From positions 1 through 64,000 of the forward strand of contig NZ_FQVL01000014.1 in NCBI RefSeq assembly GCF_900129355.1: a DNA stretch of 64,000 nucleotides, in the 5' to 3' direction. Origin of the DNA: Seinonella peptonophila. Lineage in GTDB: Bacteria > Bacillota > Bacilli > Thermoactinomycetales > Thermoactinomycetaceae. Numbering within the stretch: position 1 is the first letter of the stretch; each line of letters starts with the position of its first letter. Shown piece after piece: positions 18,097-26,903 of this stretch. The position numbers and the translations under genes are program-made. The notes beneath the pieces are model-generated. The model ran no database searches, had not been told where the DNA came from, and saw nothing but the letters and a program-made list of their open reading frames with translations.

Positions 18097-20648
18097 TGGA
18101 AATTCGTATACCTGAATCATCACTTGTTGTTTTGATCGGTCCGTCAGCAGCAGGAAAATCAACATTTGCACATCATCATTTTTTGCCAAGTGAAATTCTT
18201 TCTTCTGATGCATTTCGACTGATGATCACCAATGATATGAGTGATCAATCAGCTTCTGCTGATGCTTTTGAATTATTGCATCATGCACTCCGTAAACGAT
18301 TAGCGCGTAATTTGCTAACAGTGGTTGATGCTACAAATCTACAAGTGGAGGCACGGCAGGAACTATTAACAATTGCTAAAGAATATCAGGTGCCTACAGT
18401 ATCCATTTTATTTGATTTACCGGATGAAAGCGTATATGCACAAAATCGACTGCGAGGAGAGCAGAGCTTAGCACCGCATGTAATCAGACGACATATGTTT
18501 TTATTGAAAAAAACCCGGCGAATATTGCGTCATGAACGGTTTCGCTATCGTTATCAATTTCATTCGGTGGAAGAGATGAATCAAGTACGAGTGATTCGAA
18601 CTCCTTTAAGAGTGGATAGGCGTTTAGAGAGAGGACCTTTTGATATAATTGGTGATACGCACGGGTGTTTGTCTGAACTGTTAGAGTTGCTTTCAAAACT
18701 TGGCTATCAGGTGACACAAGTTGAACAAGAGGATCGAACTTTTTATCGAGCCAGACATCCTCAAGAGCGTAAATTGCTATTTTTAGGTGATTTGGTAGAT
18801 CGAGGCCCCGATTCCCCTGGTGTGATTGATCTCGTTCGTGACTTGGTCAATGCTGGGATTGCACTTGTGGTAAGTGGAAACCATGATCAGAAGTTAGTTC
18901 GCTATTTGCATGGAAAGAGAGTAGAGCTTGCTTTTGGTATTGAACAAACAATTGAACAAATGAAAAATCGATCAGAATCATGGAAGAAGGAAGCATTACA
19001 CTTTTTAGAGGGTTTGCCCAGTCATTATGTCTTGGATGCAGGGAGATTGGTAATCGCTCATGCTGGATTACCAGAACAGCTTCAAGGACGTACAGGAGGG
19101 CGGGTGCGAAACTTTGCTCTTTATGGTGAGACTGCAAAAGGCTTAGATCAGTATGGATTGCCCATCCGAATCAATTGGGCTGAATCGTATCGTGGAGATG
19201 CATTGGTCTTATATGGTCATACACCTGTGTTAGAACCAACGTTTTATCATAACACCTTAAATATTGATACAGGATGTGTATTTGGCGGTAAATTAACAGC
19301 TCTCCGCTATCCAGAAAGGGAGCTTGTCAGTGTACCTGCTAAGGAGACTTATGCTGATCCTAGACGGCCTTTTCGTACCCCCAATGAGATTGCTCCTGGA
19401 ATTGATGGGTCACTATATACCCGTGATTTATTGGAATCTTTACGGATCAAGTCTCGTTTTCACCCTGTGGTGAATATTCGTAATGAACAGGCTTTAGCTG
19501 CATTTGAAGAGATGAACCGTTTTGCAATTGACCCAAGATGGCTAATCTATTTACCACCGACGATGTCTCCATCTGAAACATCTTCGGAATCGGGCTATTT
19601 AGAACATCCACTTGATGCTTTTCGTTATTATCAACAGCGTGGAATTGAGCAGGTGATCTGTGAAGAGAAGCATATGGGTTCACGGGCGATTGTGATTGTT
19701 TGTAAAACGCCAGAAGTAGCAGTCTCGCGATTTCGGCTTGAACAACCGAGTTCTGGAATCATTTATTCCAGAACGGGGCGTCGCTTTTTTGATGATGAAC
19801 ATTTAGAACAAGCAATGTTATCGCGAATTGCAACAGCAATGGAAAAAGCGGGTTTCTGGGAGCAATTTCATACCGATTGGGCCTGTCTAGACTGTGAATT
19901 AATGCCCTGGTCAGCGAAAGCGCAAGGGTTATTAAAAAATCAATACGCTGCTGTTGGTGCTGCAGCAGAACATGCATTACAAGATGTCGTTAGTCAGCTC
20001 AATCTAGCAAAAGAGAGTGGAAGAGAGGTTGATCAACTTCTATCATTATATGAAGAGAAACAGAAACAAGCCCATCTCTTCCGCAGCGCATATCGGCAGT
20101 ATTGCTGGCCTGTAAATCGGTTAGAGGATTATAAATTAGCACCTTTTCATCTGATGGCAACAGAGGGTAAAGTTTATGATGAACAGAACCATCTTTGGCA
20201 TATGCAGGCACTGGCTGATATTTGTAAACATGATGAAGAATTATTGATGACTACAGCAACACGAATTGTTCATCTGCAAAATGAAGAAGAAGTAAATGAA
20301 GCCATTCAATGGTGGATAAAGCAGACAGAACAAGGCGGCGAAGGCATGGTCGTAAAGCCTGAACAATTTTTAGTTCGGGGGGAGAAGGGATTAATTCAAC
20401 CTGCCATTAAGTGCCGTGGACAGGAATATTTACGGATCATCTATGGACCAGAATATAACGCTCCACACAATTTAGAACGACTTCGTAAGAGAGGACTAAA
20501 GAAAAAGCGTTCACTTGCTGTACGTGAATTTGCTTTGGGACTGGAATCATTGAATCGTTTTGTAGAGCGAGAGCCCTTATACCGGGTTCATGAATGTGTC
20601 TTTGCCATACTTGCGCTAGAAGCGGAGCCAATTGATCCGCGTCTATAG
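18096..20648 (+). CDS. pnkp: polynucleotide kinase-phosphatase-ligase Pnkp (bacterial RNA repair)
   Basis: A three-domain RNA-repair enzyme of 850 residues. The N-terminal 5'-kinase has P-loop GPSAAGKST (near residue 12) and a downstream lid rich in Arg. The central metallophosphoesterase 2',3'-phosphatase has GDTHGC (near 187), GDLVDRGPDS and SGNHDQK. The C-terminal adenylyltransferase-type ligase has nucleotidylated K525 in EEKHMGSRAIV and the later EGMVVKPE motif. Together with Hen1 it heals, methylates and seals cleaved RNA. It is coupled to hen1 and followed at once by a strong terminator, so hen1-pnkp forms a compact unit. Confidence 0.95.
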   Translation: MEIRIPESSLVVLIGPSAAGKSTFAHHHFLPSEILSSDAFRLMITNDMSDQSASADAFELLHHALRKRLARNLLTVVDATNLQVEARQELLTIAKEYQVPTVSILFDLPDESVYAQNRLRGEQSLAPHVIRRHMFLLKKTRRILRHERFRYRYQFHSVEEMNQVRVIRTPLRVDRRLERGPFDIIGDTHGCLSELLELLSKLGYQVTQVEQEDRTFYRARHPQERKLLFLGDLVDRGPDSPGVIDLVRDLVNAGIALVVSGNHDQKLVRYLHGKRVELAFGIEQTIEQMKNRSESWKKEALHFLEGLPSHYVLDAGRLVIAHAGLPEQLQGRTGGRVRNFALYGETAKGLDQYGLPIRINWAESYRGDALVLYGHTPVLEPTFYHNTLNIDTGCVFGGKLTALRYPERELVSVPAKETYADPRRPFRTPNEIAPGIDGSLYTRDLLESLRIKSRFHPVVNIRNEQALAAFEEMNRFAIDPRWLIYLPPTMSPSETSSESGYLEHPLDAFRYYQQRGIEQVICEEKHMGSRAIVIVCKTPEVAVSRFRLEQPSSGIIYSRTGRRFFDDEHLEQAMLSRIATAMEKAGFWEQFHTDWACLDCELMPWSAKAQGLLKNQYAAVGAAAEHALQDVVSQLNLAKESGREVDQLLSLYEEKQKQAHLFRSAYRQYCWPVNRLEDYKLAPFHLMATEGKVYDEQNHLWHMQALADICKHDEELLMTTATRIVHLQNEEEVNEAIQWWIKQTEQGGEGMVVKPEQFLVRGEKGLIQPAIKCRGQEYLRIIYGPEYNAPHNLERLRKRGLKKKRSLAVREFALGLESLNRFVEREPLYRVHECVFAILALEAEPIDPRL

Positions 20649-20650
20649 GA

Positions 20651-20695
20651 GAGAAGAGCCCAGTTCTACAGAATGGGCTCTTCTCTTGCTTTTTT
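20651..20695. terminator. bidirectional terminator between pnkp and the 20666-21529 gene
   Basis: Perfect 12-bp stem GAGAAGAGCCCA/TGGGCTCTTCTC with an 11-nt loop and TTGCTTTTTT on the plus side. The stop codon of the convergent minus-strand gene lies inside the loop. Confidence 0.88.
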
Positions 20696-21529
20696 GATTG
20701 GATTGATCCATAATTTAGGTTTTTTCCACCTATTCGTTAGATGTTGCGAAAGTTTTCTTTTGGAATGGTTTCTCTCTTGTTCTTTTTCTCCCATTGAAAA
20801 CAGATAATAGGCAAGGGGTAAAGAGAGTTTTCTATCTTTTTCAATCAGTAGGCTGGCCATTTCAACCCATTTTTGATTATGGGTCATAGATTGGACTAGC
20901 TGCCTTGAGATTGGATGACTAAAAATGCTTAAATCAGAAATGGTTAGTTGATTATAAAAAGAGACTTCTTTTGGATGCGAAATCGTCCTTGGATCATTTA
21001 ATGGGATATACTGATAGGGATGCTTTCTTTGAAGTCGTCTTCGCTGGATTATATTCCATCTATAAAGTATTTTGGCGTTTCGTAACCTTGCAATCTGACG
21101 AAGTTCTCGGTCAAATAACTTTAGAAAATCAGGTGAATGTATATACGATATATATTCAGCTCGAAATTGAGCTGGTGTATAGGCTTGGACTTTATGTTCG
21201 GGCGTTGTTTGTTGATTTTTGTTTTTCAGTCTTTGGATATAGGCTCTTTTTTCCTCAGTGGTCATCCGATCATACTTCGCTATATCACGCTTTAATTTAT
21301 AACGATACATGAGACTCCGAGGTCCACGTAAACGTGTAGAACCTATAAAAGGCTTTTCTCTATCTTTTTGAAGAGCATGTTGATCTTTTCGTCCAAATAT
21401 AAAATCCTCAAGCAGTGGTGTTAGTAAATTAATAGTATATAATTGTGCTTTTTGATTGTTAGGAGAATGATAGTTCTTTACAAAGTGCTGTTCTGCCCGT
21501 TTTTTAAATAAGTAAGTGGTCAGAAACAT
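20666..21529 (-). CDS. basic hypothetical protein, 287 aa
   Basis: I do not recognise this protein. It is very rich in Arg and Lys, with many aromatic residues, no signal peptide and no membrane span. Clusters such as RWNIIQRRRLQRKHPYQY look nucleic-acid-binding, but this is only composition. The C-terminal third is helical (WVEMASLLIEKDRKLSLPLAYYLFS). It is supported as real by its length, by GGGAG 9 nt before ATG and by the shared terminator with pnkp. It lies between the RNA-repair operon (convergent) and sugE (same strand). Confidence 0.6.
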   Translation of the reverse strand: MFLTTYLFKKRAEQHFVKNYHSPNNQKAQLYTINLLTPLLEDFIFGRKDQHALQKDREKPFIGSTRLRGPRSLMYRYKLKRDIAKYDRMTTEEKRAYIQRLKNKNQQTTPEHKVQAYTPAQFRAEYISYIHSPDFLKLFDRELRQIARLRNAKILYRWNIIQRRRLQRKHPYQYIPLNDPRTISHPKEVSFYNQLTISDLSIFSHPISRQLVQSMTHNQKWVEMASLLIEKDRKLSLPLAYYLFSMGEKEQERNHSKRKLSQHLTNRWKKPKLWINPIKKAREEPIL

Positions 21530-21594
21530 CTTCAGATTCTCCCTGATTTTTTAAAAAAATTATACTAAAGGAACAATTAGTTGTCGATATTTGC

Positions 21595-21924
21595 TTATTC
21601 TGTTGAGCCTCCTGCTGACCATTTTAAACCCACGATTCCGATCACAATCATGAACAGGAATAAAATTCGAAGTAGATTCTTTGGTTCATTTAAAAATAAC
21701 ATGCCAACAATTACTGTGCCCAAAGCACCGATTCCTGTCCAAATCGCATAAGCTGTTCCAATTGGCAATTGTTTTAAAGAAGTAGAGAGTAAAAAGAAGC
21801 TAATTCCCATTGCTGCAATTGTGATAATCGATGGGAAAAGTTTGGTAAAACCATGCGTATATTTTAAGCCTACTGCCCAAACTACTTCAAAAATCCCTGC
21901 AATGACTAAATATAGCCAAGCCAA
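21595..21924 (-). CDS. sugE: SMR-family exporter, SugE/Gdx type
   Basis: A four-helix small multidrug resistance protein of about 109 residues that works as a dual-topology dimer. The Gdx/SugE subgroup exports guanidinium and some quaternary ammonium compounds. The membrane-embedded Glu lies in the [18 protein letters not shown] motif (near residue 13), followed by SugE-typical [17 protein letters not shown] and EPKNLLRI. The start is TTG 21924, which has GGAGG 7 nt upstream; a longer frame begins inside tetR. It is 28 bp downstream of tetR and so presumably under that repressor. No guanidine riboswitch is visible. Confidence 0.88.
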   Translation of the reverse strand: MAWLYLVIAGIFEVVWAVGLKYTHGFTKLFPSIITIAAMGISFFLLSTSLKQLPIGTAYAIWTGIGALGTVIVGMLFLNEPKNLLRILFLFMIVIGIVGLKWSAGGSTE

Positions 21925-21952
21925 TCTAATTCCTCCTCTTATATGATTGGAA

Positions 21953-22534
21953 TCATTTCCCAATTCCTTGCCAAAAAAGAGACCAAACTTCAGGTAATCG
22001 CTGTTCAAAGTGTTCTTGTCCATAATAAAAAATCTGTAAAAACAGACCATCGAGTAAACAGTAATAGCCTGCTAGTAGAGAAGTGATCGGGAGTTTTCGA
22101 ATCAACCCTTGATCAATTCCAGTCTGAAATAATGTTTCAAGCTTCATAGTAAGTTTTTGTTCAATCGCCAGAAATGAAACGCGAAGCTGTCCTTGCATTG
22201 ATGGGGGTGGAAAGAGCATGATCCGCTTTAAAAATGTGATTTTACTTGGATTTGTACGGTGATAGTATGTGCATACTTGCTCAAGGATATGAAATAGTTG
22301 ATCTTGAATCGATAAGTTTGGTAATTGAGCTAGCACTTTCTCTGTTTGCAAAACATGCTCACCTAAAACAGATTGAAATACTTGTAGAAAAAGGTCCTCT
22401 TTATTTACAAAATGTGCATAGAGGGAAGGCTTTTTGATCTCTACCTTTTTTGCAATATCGTTTAATGTTGTTCCTTCATAACCATGCTCAGCAAACAGAT
22501 GCATGGCTGCTGTTATAATTTCATCTCGTTTCAA
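21953..22534 (-). CDS. TetR-family transcriptional repressor
   Basis: A one-component repressor of 193 residues. The N-terminal helix-turn-helix is clear: [34 protein letters not shown] (residues about 9-43). The C-terminal ligand domain is helical and unspecific in sequence. TTG start with AGGTGA 7 nt upstream. An 18-bp perfect palindrome lies directly before the ribosome site and is the likely operator. The sugE gene follows in the same direction, so the repressor probably controls both itself and the exporter. Confidence 0.9.
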   Translation of the reverse strand: MKRDEIITAAMHLFAEHGYEGTTLNDIAKKVEIKKPSLYAHFVNKEDLFLQVFQSVLGEHVLQTEKVLAQLPNLSIQDQLFHILEQVCTYYHRTNPSKITFLKRIMLFPPPSMQGQLRVSFLAIEQKLTMKLETLFQTGIDQGLIRKLPITSLLAGYYCLLDGLFLQIFYYGQEHFEQRLPEVWSLFWQGIGK

Positions 22535-22545
22535 TAACGGTTCAC

Positions 22546-22563
22546 CTACCTAACGTTAGGTAG
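22546..22563. promoter_or_regulatory. TetR operator palindrome
   Basis: Perfect 18-bp palindrome CTACCTAACGTTAGGTAG, immediately upstream of the tetR ribosome site. This is the usual place for an autoregulatory operator of the tetR-sugE pair. Confidence 0.8.
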
Positions 22564-22639
22564 TATTATTATAATATATTTTTATTACATGAGCAAATCA
22601 ATATGATCCTACATGTACTTTAGAATATGGCTTCGTTAT

Positions 22640-22826
22640 AATGAATAGGGGATGTAACCAGAAATGATAAGGTGCTGATCAACAGTCAGTGAAAAGGGAA
22701 ACCGGTGCAAATCCGGTGCGGTCGCGCCACTGTGAATGGGGAAGCGGTCTGCGATAACCACTGCTTGTAAGAAGCGGGAAGGTGCAGTCCAATGAGGAAC
22801 CATGAGCCAGGAGACCTGCCTTATTA
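22640..22826 (+). promoter_or_regulatory. cobalamin (adenosylcobalamin) riboswitch
   Basis: Conserved segments in order: GGTGC stem start near 22671, GGGAAACCGGTG, AATCCGGTGCGG, CGCGCCACTGTGA, and the B12-box segment GAGCCAGGAGACCTGCC at 22804-22820. It lies upstream of btuF with an 80-base gap containing the expression platform. Expected to shut off the cobalamin uptake operon when the cofactor is plentiful. Confidence 0.95.
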
Positions 22827-22906
22827 TCAATCCTTCGCGTTAAAGGAGCTTGGAATGAAGGAATTCCGTTCTCCTTTCACTATTATAGGGAAAGGTGGAT
22901 ATATTG

Positions 22907-23860
22907 ATGAACAGACGGTTTATTCGGAAGGTTATGGTGATTTCGCTTCTTTTTGCCATCGCGATTTCGCTGGTAGCATGTGCAGGATCATTAAATAATC
23001 AAAATCAAGCGGGTAATCAGTCACCCCGTCAACCTGGGAGTATTGAATACCCATTAAAGTTAAAGGATCAAGCTGGTCAAATTGTTACTATTAAGCAGGA
23101 GCCCAAGCGAATTGTCTCCTTGATTCCAAGTGCGACAGAAATCGCATTTGCCTTAAAACTCGATGATAAGGTAAAAGCTGTAACCAGCAATGACGATTAT
23201 CCGAGTCAAGTAAAGAAATTGCCCAAAGTAGGCGATATGAAAATTAATCCCGAAAAAGTGTTGGAGCAAGCCCCAGACCTTGTCCTTGCTTCTTCATTGA
23301 TTGGCAAAGACGTACTTGATCAACTAAAAAAGCGAGGACTTACCGTATTAGTTGTCGATGCAAATAATATTCGTCAAGTTTACCAGTCAATTGATCTTAT
23401 AGGAGATGCTACGAATCATACTCGTCAAGCGGATCAATTAATTGCTTCCATGGAAAAGAGAAAATTAACGTTGTTCCGACAACTTGCGGCGATTCCAACT
23501 GCAAAAAGGGTGAAGGTTTGGTTAGAGATGGGACCAGAGTTATTTTCAGTGGGTGGAGATACGCTGCAAAATGAATTAATTCAGGTGGCTGGAGGAAACA
23601 ATGTTGCAGCGAAAGAGAAAGGATGGCCACAAATCTCAGCAGAAAAGGTAATCAGTTGGAATCCTGATGTAATCGTCTCTAGCTATGGTGGGGAAGATAA
23701 AATCATACAACGTTCTGGTTGGAATACGGTTCATGCAATTCAAACAAAACATGTCTTTGTGATTGATCCAAATTTAATAAGCCGTCCGGGGCCAAGAATT
23801 ATTGATGGGATGGAAAAATTAGCCCAACTGTTCTACCCTGATCAGGTAGGGACGAAGTAA
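22907..23860 (+). CDS. btuF: cobalamin ABC transporter substrate-binding lipoprotein
   Basis: A cluster A-II (BtuF/FecB-like) binding protein of about 318 residues. The lipoprotein signal ends in the LVAC lipobox. The first lobe has KEPKRIVSLIPSATEIAFAL, typical of BtuF, then the long inter-lobe helix and the second lobe (NPDVIVSSYG). The substrate is inferred as cobalamin or cobinamide because a cobalamin riboswitch precedes the gene and btuC, btuD and an adenosyltransferase follow. ATG 22907 is preferred over GTG 22895 because AAGGTGG stands at proper distance. Confidence 0.92.
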   Translation: MNRRFIRKVMVISLLFAIAISLVACAGSLNNQNQAGNQSPRQPGSIEYPLKLKDQAGQIVTIKQEPKRIVSLIPSATEIAFALKLDDKVKAVTSNDDYPSQVKKLPKVGDMKINPEKVLEQAPDLVLASSLIGKDVLDQLKKRGLTVLVVDANNIRQVYQSIDLIGDATNHTRQADQLIASMEKRKLTLFRQLAAIPTAKRVKVWLEMGPELFSVGGDTLQNELIQVAGGNNVAAKEKGWPQISAEKVISWNPDVIVSSYGGEDKIIQRSGWNTVHAIQTKHVFVIDPNLISRPGPRIIDGMEKLAQLFYPDQVGTK

Positions 23861-23862
23861 AC

Positions 23863-24915
23863 ATGAACAAACGATTACGATTTTTGGTATGGAGCGGGGG
23901 AGGAATCCTCTGCTTTCTTTTTACGTTTATGATTACCATCTCACTTGGTAGTGCTGAACTTTCTGTAGGGGATGTTTGGGACGTAATCTTCTATCAAATG
24001 ACTGGTTTGTACCTAGATCATAAGCCAGAACCATTTGTGATCAATATTATTTGGTTTGTACGTCTTCCGAGAGTATTATTGGCAGGTGTGGTTGGGGCGA
24101 TTTTAGCAATGTCAGGTGTGATCTTTCAGGGAATCCTCCGCAATTCACTCGCTGATCCATTTGTACTTGGGGTTTCATCAGGAGCTGCCGCTGGTGCCGC
24201 GCTTTCACTCTTTTTTGGATTTGAAAATTTATGGCTTTCGATATGGGCAACACCATTGGCGGCAATGTGTGGTGCATGCGTAGCGATAGGGGCTGTACTC
24301 TTCTTAGCTAGAAATGGATATACTTGGGGACAAGAGCGACTGATTTTAGCTGGCATGATCATACAAGCATTTTTTGCCGCATTGCTCTCACTGATCGTTT
24401 CACTTTCCACTTCAGAAATTCAACGGATTATTTATTGGATGATGGGTAGTCTGAGTATGCGAGATTGGAATCAACTTCTTTATGTAAGTATTGCCTTAAT
24501 GGTTGGGTTTTGTATTGCTTTTTTATGGAGCCGAGAGCTGAACTTACTGGCATTAGGTGATCAAGCGGCTGCTCAGCTTGGTGTTCGTGTGCATTTTACG
24601 CGTATACTTTTGATTTTATGCGCATCGATGATGACTGCGGTGGCAGTCTCTGTAGTTGGAACAATTGGATTTGTTGGGCTGATTATTCCACATATATTGC
24701 GATTTTTATGTGGTGGAGATCATCGTTTCCTTCTCCCTCTTGCTGCCCTATATGGCGCTGTTTTTTTGATGTGGTCGGACTGTTTCGCTCGAACTTTATT
24801 TTCCCCAAAAGAGCTACCAATTGGTGTGATCACGGCATTTATAGGTGTTCCTTTCTTTGCTTACTTACTAAAAAAACAGCGTAAAGCTGCTTTTACAGGA
24901 AGAGGGATTACATGA
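23863..24915 (+). CDS. btuC: cobalamin ABC transporter permease
   Basis: A FecCD-family permease of 350 residues with about ten transmembrane helices. Typical signatures are RLPRVLLAGVVGAILAMSGVIFQGILRNSLADPFVLGVSSGA (near residues 65-105), and LGVRVHFTRILLIL followed by VVGTIGFVGLIIPHILR, which includes the coupling-helix region. It forms the dimeric channel of the BtuCD-F importer. It starts 2 bases after btuF stops and overlaps btuD by four bases. Confidence 0.94.
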   Translation: MNKRLRFLVWSGGGILCFLFTFMITISLGSAELSVGDVWDVIFYQMTGLYLDHKPEPFVINIIWFVRLPRVLLAGVVGAILAMSGVIFQGILRNSLADPFVLGVSSGAAAGAALSLFFGFENLWLSIWATPLAAMCGACVAIGAVLFLARNGYTWGQERLILAGMIIQAFFAALLSLIVSLSTSEIQRIIYWMMGSLSMRDWNQLLYVSIALMVGFCIAFLWSRELNLLALGDQAAAQLGVRVHFTRILLILCASMMTAVAVSVVGTIGFVGLIIPHILRFLCGGDHRFLLPLAALYGAVFLMWSDCFARTLFSPKELPIGVITAFIGVPFFAYLLKKQRKAAFTGRGIT

Positions 24916-25694
24916 TTCAAACACATCAAATCTGTAAGAGCTGGCAAGATAGGACTCTTTTTTCTAAGATTTCATTTACGTTCGAACAAGGTATTTGTTA
25001 TGGCATCTTGGGGCCAAATGGAAGTGGAAAAACCACATTATTACGCTGTCTCTCTGGAGAATTAACTCCTGATGAAGGTATGGTCACACTGATTGATAAG
25101 CCCATTCTTAGCTTTTCACCGCGTCAACGAGCAAGGAAAATTGGTGTGTTATCCCAAGAATCTTTTTATGATCTCCCTTTTACAGTCGAAGAAATGGTTA
25201 TGATGGGTCGTTATCCCTATCAGCGTCGGTGGCCTTGGGATAATGAAATAGATTATCAATCTGTCAGAGCGATGATGACAGAACTTGATGTTGAGTCATT
25301 GGCTCAAATGCCTTTTTCTAGCCTGAGCGGTGGTGAGAAGCAACGAGTCTTAATAACTCGTCTTTTGGTTCAAGAGGCTTCTATTTTACTCCTTGATGAG
25401 CCCATGAATCATTTGGATATTCAACATCAAATACGTTTCTTAGAGCTGATTCAAGAGATTCGAGACCAGCAGAACATGACGATTATCATTGTCTTACATG
25501 ACTTAAATATAGCGGCACAATTTTGTGATCGACTACTCTTTCTAGCAGATGGTAAGTTATTAGCAACAGGGACTGCGGAAGAACTTTATACAGCAGACCT
25601 AATCAAACAAGTCTACCAAGTTGATCCAATAATAGTAAAACATCCAACGTTAAAAGTGCCCCAGGTTTTCATGCAGTTATCGCAGAATAGATGA
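24912..25694 (+). CDS. btuD: cobalamin ABC transporter ATP-binding protein
   Basis: The ATPase of the cobalamin importer, 260 residues. Walker A GPNGSGKTTLL (near residue 35), Q-loop LSQESFYD, signature SSLSGGEKQRV (near 138), Walker B SILLLDEPMNHLD and the switch His in VLHDLN are all intact. It overlaps btuC by ATGA. The operon appears to continue through adenosyltransferase and the Spx/ArsC-like gene, as no terminator is evident in the 140-base gap that follows. Confidence 0.94.
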   Translation: MIQTHQICKSWQDRTLFSKISFTFEQGICYGILGPNGSGKTTLLRCLSGELTPDEGMVTLIDKPILSFSPRQRARKIGVLSQESFYDLPFTVEEMVMMGRYPYQRRWPWDNEIDYQSVRAMMTELDVESLAQMPFSSLSGGEKQRVLITRLLVQEASILLLDEPMNHLDIQHQIRFLELIQEIRDQQNMTIIIVLHDLNIAAQFCDRLLFLADGKLLATGTAEELYTADLIKQVYQVDPIIVKHPTLKVPQVFMQLSQNR

Positions 25695-25711
25695 AAATGG
25701 AGCTTTGCCGA

Positions 25712-25729
25712 TCACCTCTCCACTCGCTC
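25712..25729 (+). repeat. 18-nt exact repeat, copy 1
   Basis: TCACCTCTCCACTCGCTC occurs here, 18 bases after the btuD stop, and again at 46674-46691, 28 bases after another ABC ATPase gene. It does not form a hairpin with its surroundings that I can see. Confidence 0.6.
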
Positions 25730-25834
25730 AAAAGGTTTTTCATCAGGGCTGAATAGACTAAGTTATTAGTATTTCCCGCTTCGGGCTAGCTATCTAAATA
25801 AATCTATCTATTATCAGTAGGAGGTTATTGATCT

Positions 25835-26380
25835 ATGAAAATATATACAAAAAAAGGGGATCAAGGTCATACTTCATTGATCGGCGCTCGTGTTTCAAAA
25901 GATCATATCCAGATTGAAGCATGTGGTACTGTGGATGAATGTAATGCCCAACTAGGTGAAGCGATCACACATTGTCAGAAAGAGACTTTCCTACACCCAG
26001 TGGCTCAGATTTTAGAACAATTACAACATCAATTATTTGATCTCGGTGCCGATTTGGCTCAAGCTGGTAAACAAAAACAATTCACGGTACATGAGAGGAT
26101 GATACAACGCTTAGAGGTCTGGATTGATCAATTTGAGGATGAATTAACGCCTCTTCGAGCATTTATTCTGCCTGGGGGAACACCTGCTGCTTCAAGTTTA
26201 CATCTCGCGCGAGTACTAGCTCGGAGGGCAGAAAGACGGGTTGTGACGTTACTTCATCAAGAAGAAGGGAATCCTGAAGTTCGCCGCTATTTAAATCGAT
26301 TGTCCGATTTATTATTTGTATTAGCTAGGGTTGCAAACGCTCGCTCAAAAGTGGAAGATGTAGAATATAGGAGAGGATGA
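25835..26380 (+). CDS. pduO: PduO-type ATP:cob(I)alamin adenosyltransferase
   Basis: Transfers the adenosyl group of ATP to cob(I)alamin, making coenzyme B12 from imported corrinoid. A 181-residue five-helix bundle of the PduO/MMAB family. It shows the N-terminal ATP loop YTKKGDQGHTSL, the VDECNAQLGEA helix and the signature LPGGTPAASSLHLARVLARRAERRV (near residues 110-134). AGGAGG precedes ATG. Its place after btuFCD behind a cobalamin riboswitch supports a salvage pathway. Confidence 0.94.
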   Translation: MKIYTKKGDQGHTSLIGARVSKDHIQIEACGTVDECNAQLGEAITHCQKETFLHPVAQILEQLQHQLFDLGADLAQAGKQKQFTVHERMIQRLEVWIDQFEDELTPLRAFILPGGTPAASSLHLARVLARRAERRVVTLLHQEEGNPEVRRYLNRLSDLLFVLARVANARSKVEDVEYRRG

Positions 26381-26384
26381 GTAG

Positions 26385-26747
26385 ATGCTGACCCTTTATG
26401 AATATAACCGTTGTGGCACATGCCGAAAAGCGAAGAAATGGCTAGATGTACATGGTATTGCTTACCAAATTGTACCCATCGTGGAACAACCGCCTTCTGA
26501 GGAGCAGTTGCGGGTATGGGCTGAAAAAAGCAATCTCCCTGTGCAAAAATTTTTTAACACAAGTGGGAAAAAGTACCGAGAAGAAGGTTTATCTCAAAAG
26601 ACGAAAAGCATGTCCGATGAAGAGAAATTGCGTTTATTAGCGAGCGATGGCATGCTGATCAAACGCCCGATTGCTGTGAATGGGGATCGAGTGACAGTTG
26701 GGTTTCAACCAGAGACCTATGAAAAGACTTGGCGTGCACATACATAA
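26385..26747 (+). CDS. yusI: ArsC/Spx-family protein, YusI type
   Basis: A thioredoxin-fold protein of 120 residues in the ArsC/Spx/YffB family, very close in pattern to Bacillus YusI. It has a CGTCRKAKKWL redox motif (near residue 10), KFFNTSGKKYRE, and the C-terminal LLASDGMLIKRPIAVNGDRVTVGF with the conserved cis-Pro region. The family includes glutaredoxin-like arsenate reductases, but members of this branch have no proven substrate. It starts 4 bases after pduO stops and ends in a strong terminator that overlaps its stop codon. Confidence 0.88.
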   Translation: MLTLYEYNRCGTCRKAKKWLDVHGIAYQIVPIVEQPPSEEQLRVWAEKSNLPVQKFFNTSGKKYREEGLSQKTKSMSDEEKLRLLASDGMLIKRPIAVNGDRVTVGFQPETYEKTWRAHT

Positions 26748-26773
26748 AAAAGAGCCAACAGTGGCTCTTTTTT
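26746..26773 (+). terminator. terminator of the btu operon
   Basis: Perfect 12-bp stem AAAAAAGAGCCA/TGGCTCTTTTTT with a 4-nt loop. The stem begins inside the yusI stop codon. Confidence 0.92.
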
Positions 26774-26903
26774 ACCATTATTTGCGAAGATCGAGCTTTT
26801 TCAGATTGATAAATGCTGGACCAACACTCAAATTCAAGATTGTTTTATACTAAATATATCCGATACGAATCTTTATAAATAGTTGGGATAAGGAATGATA
26901 GAT

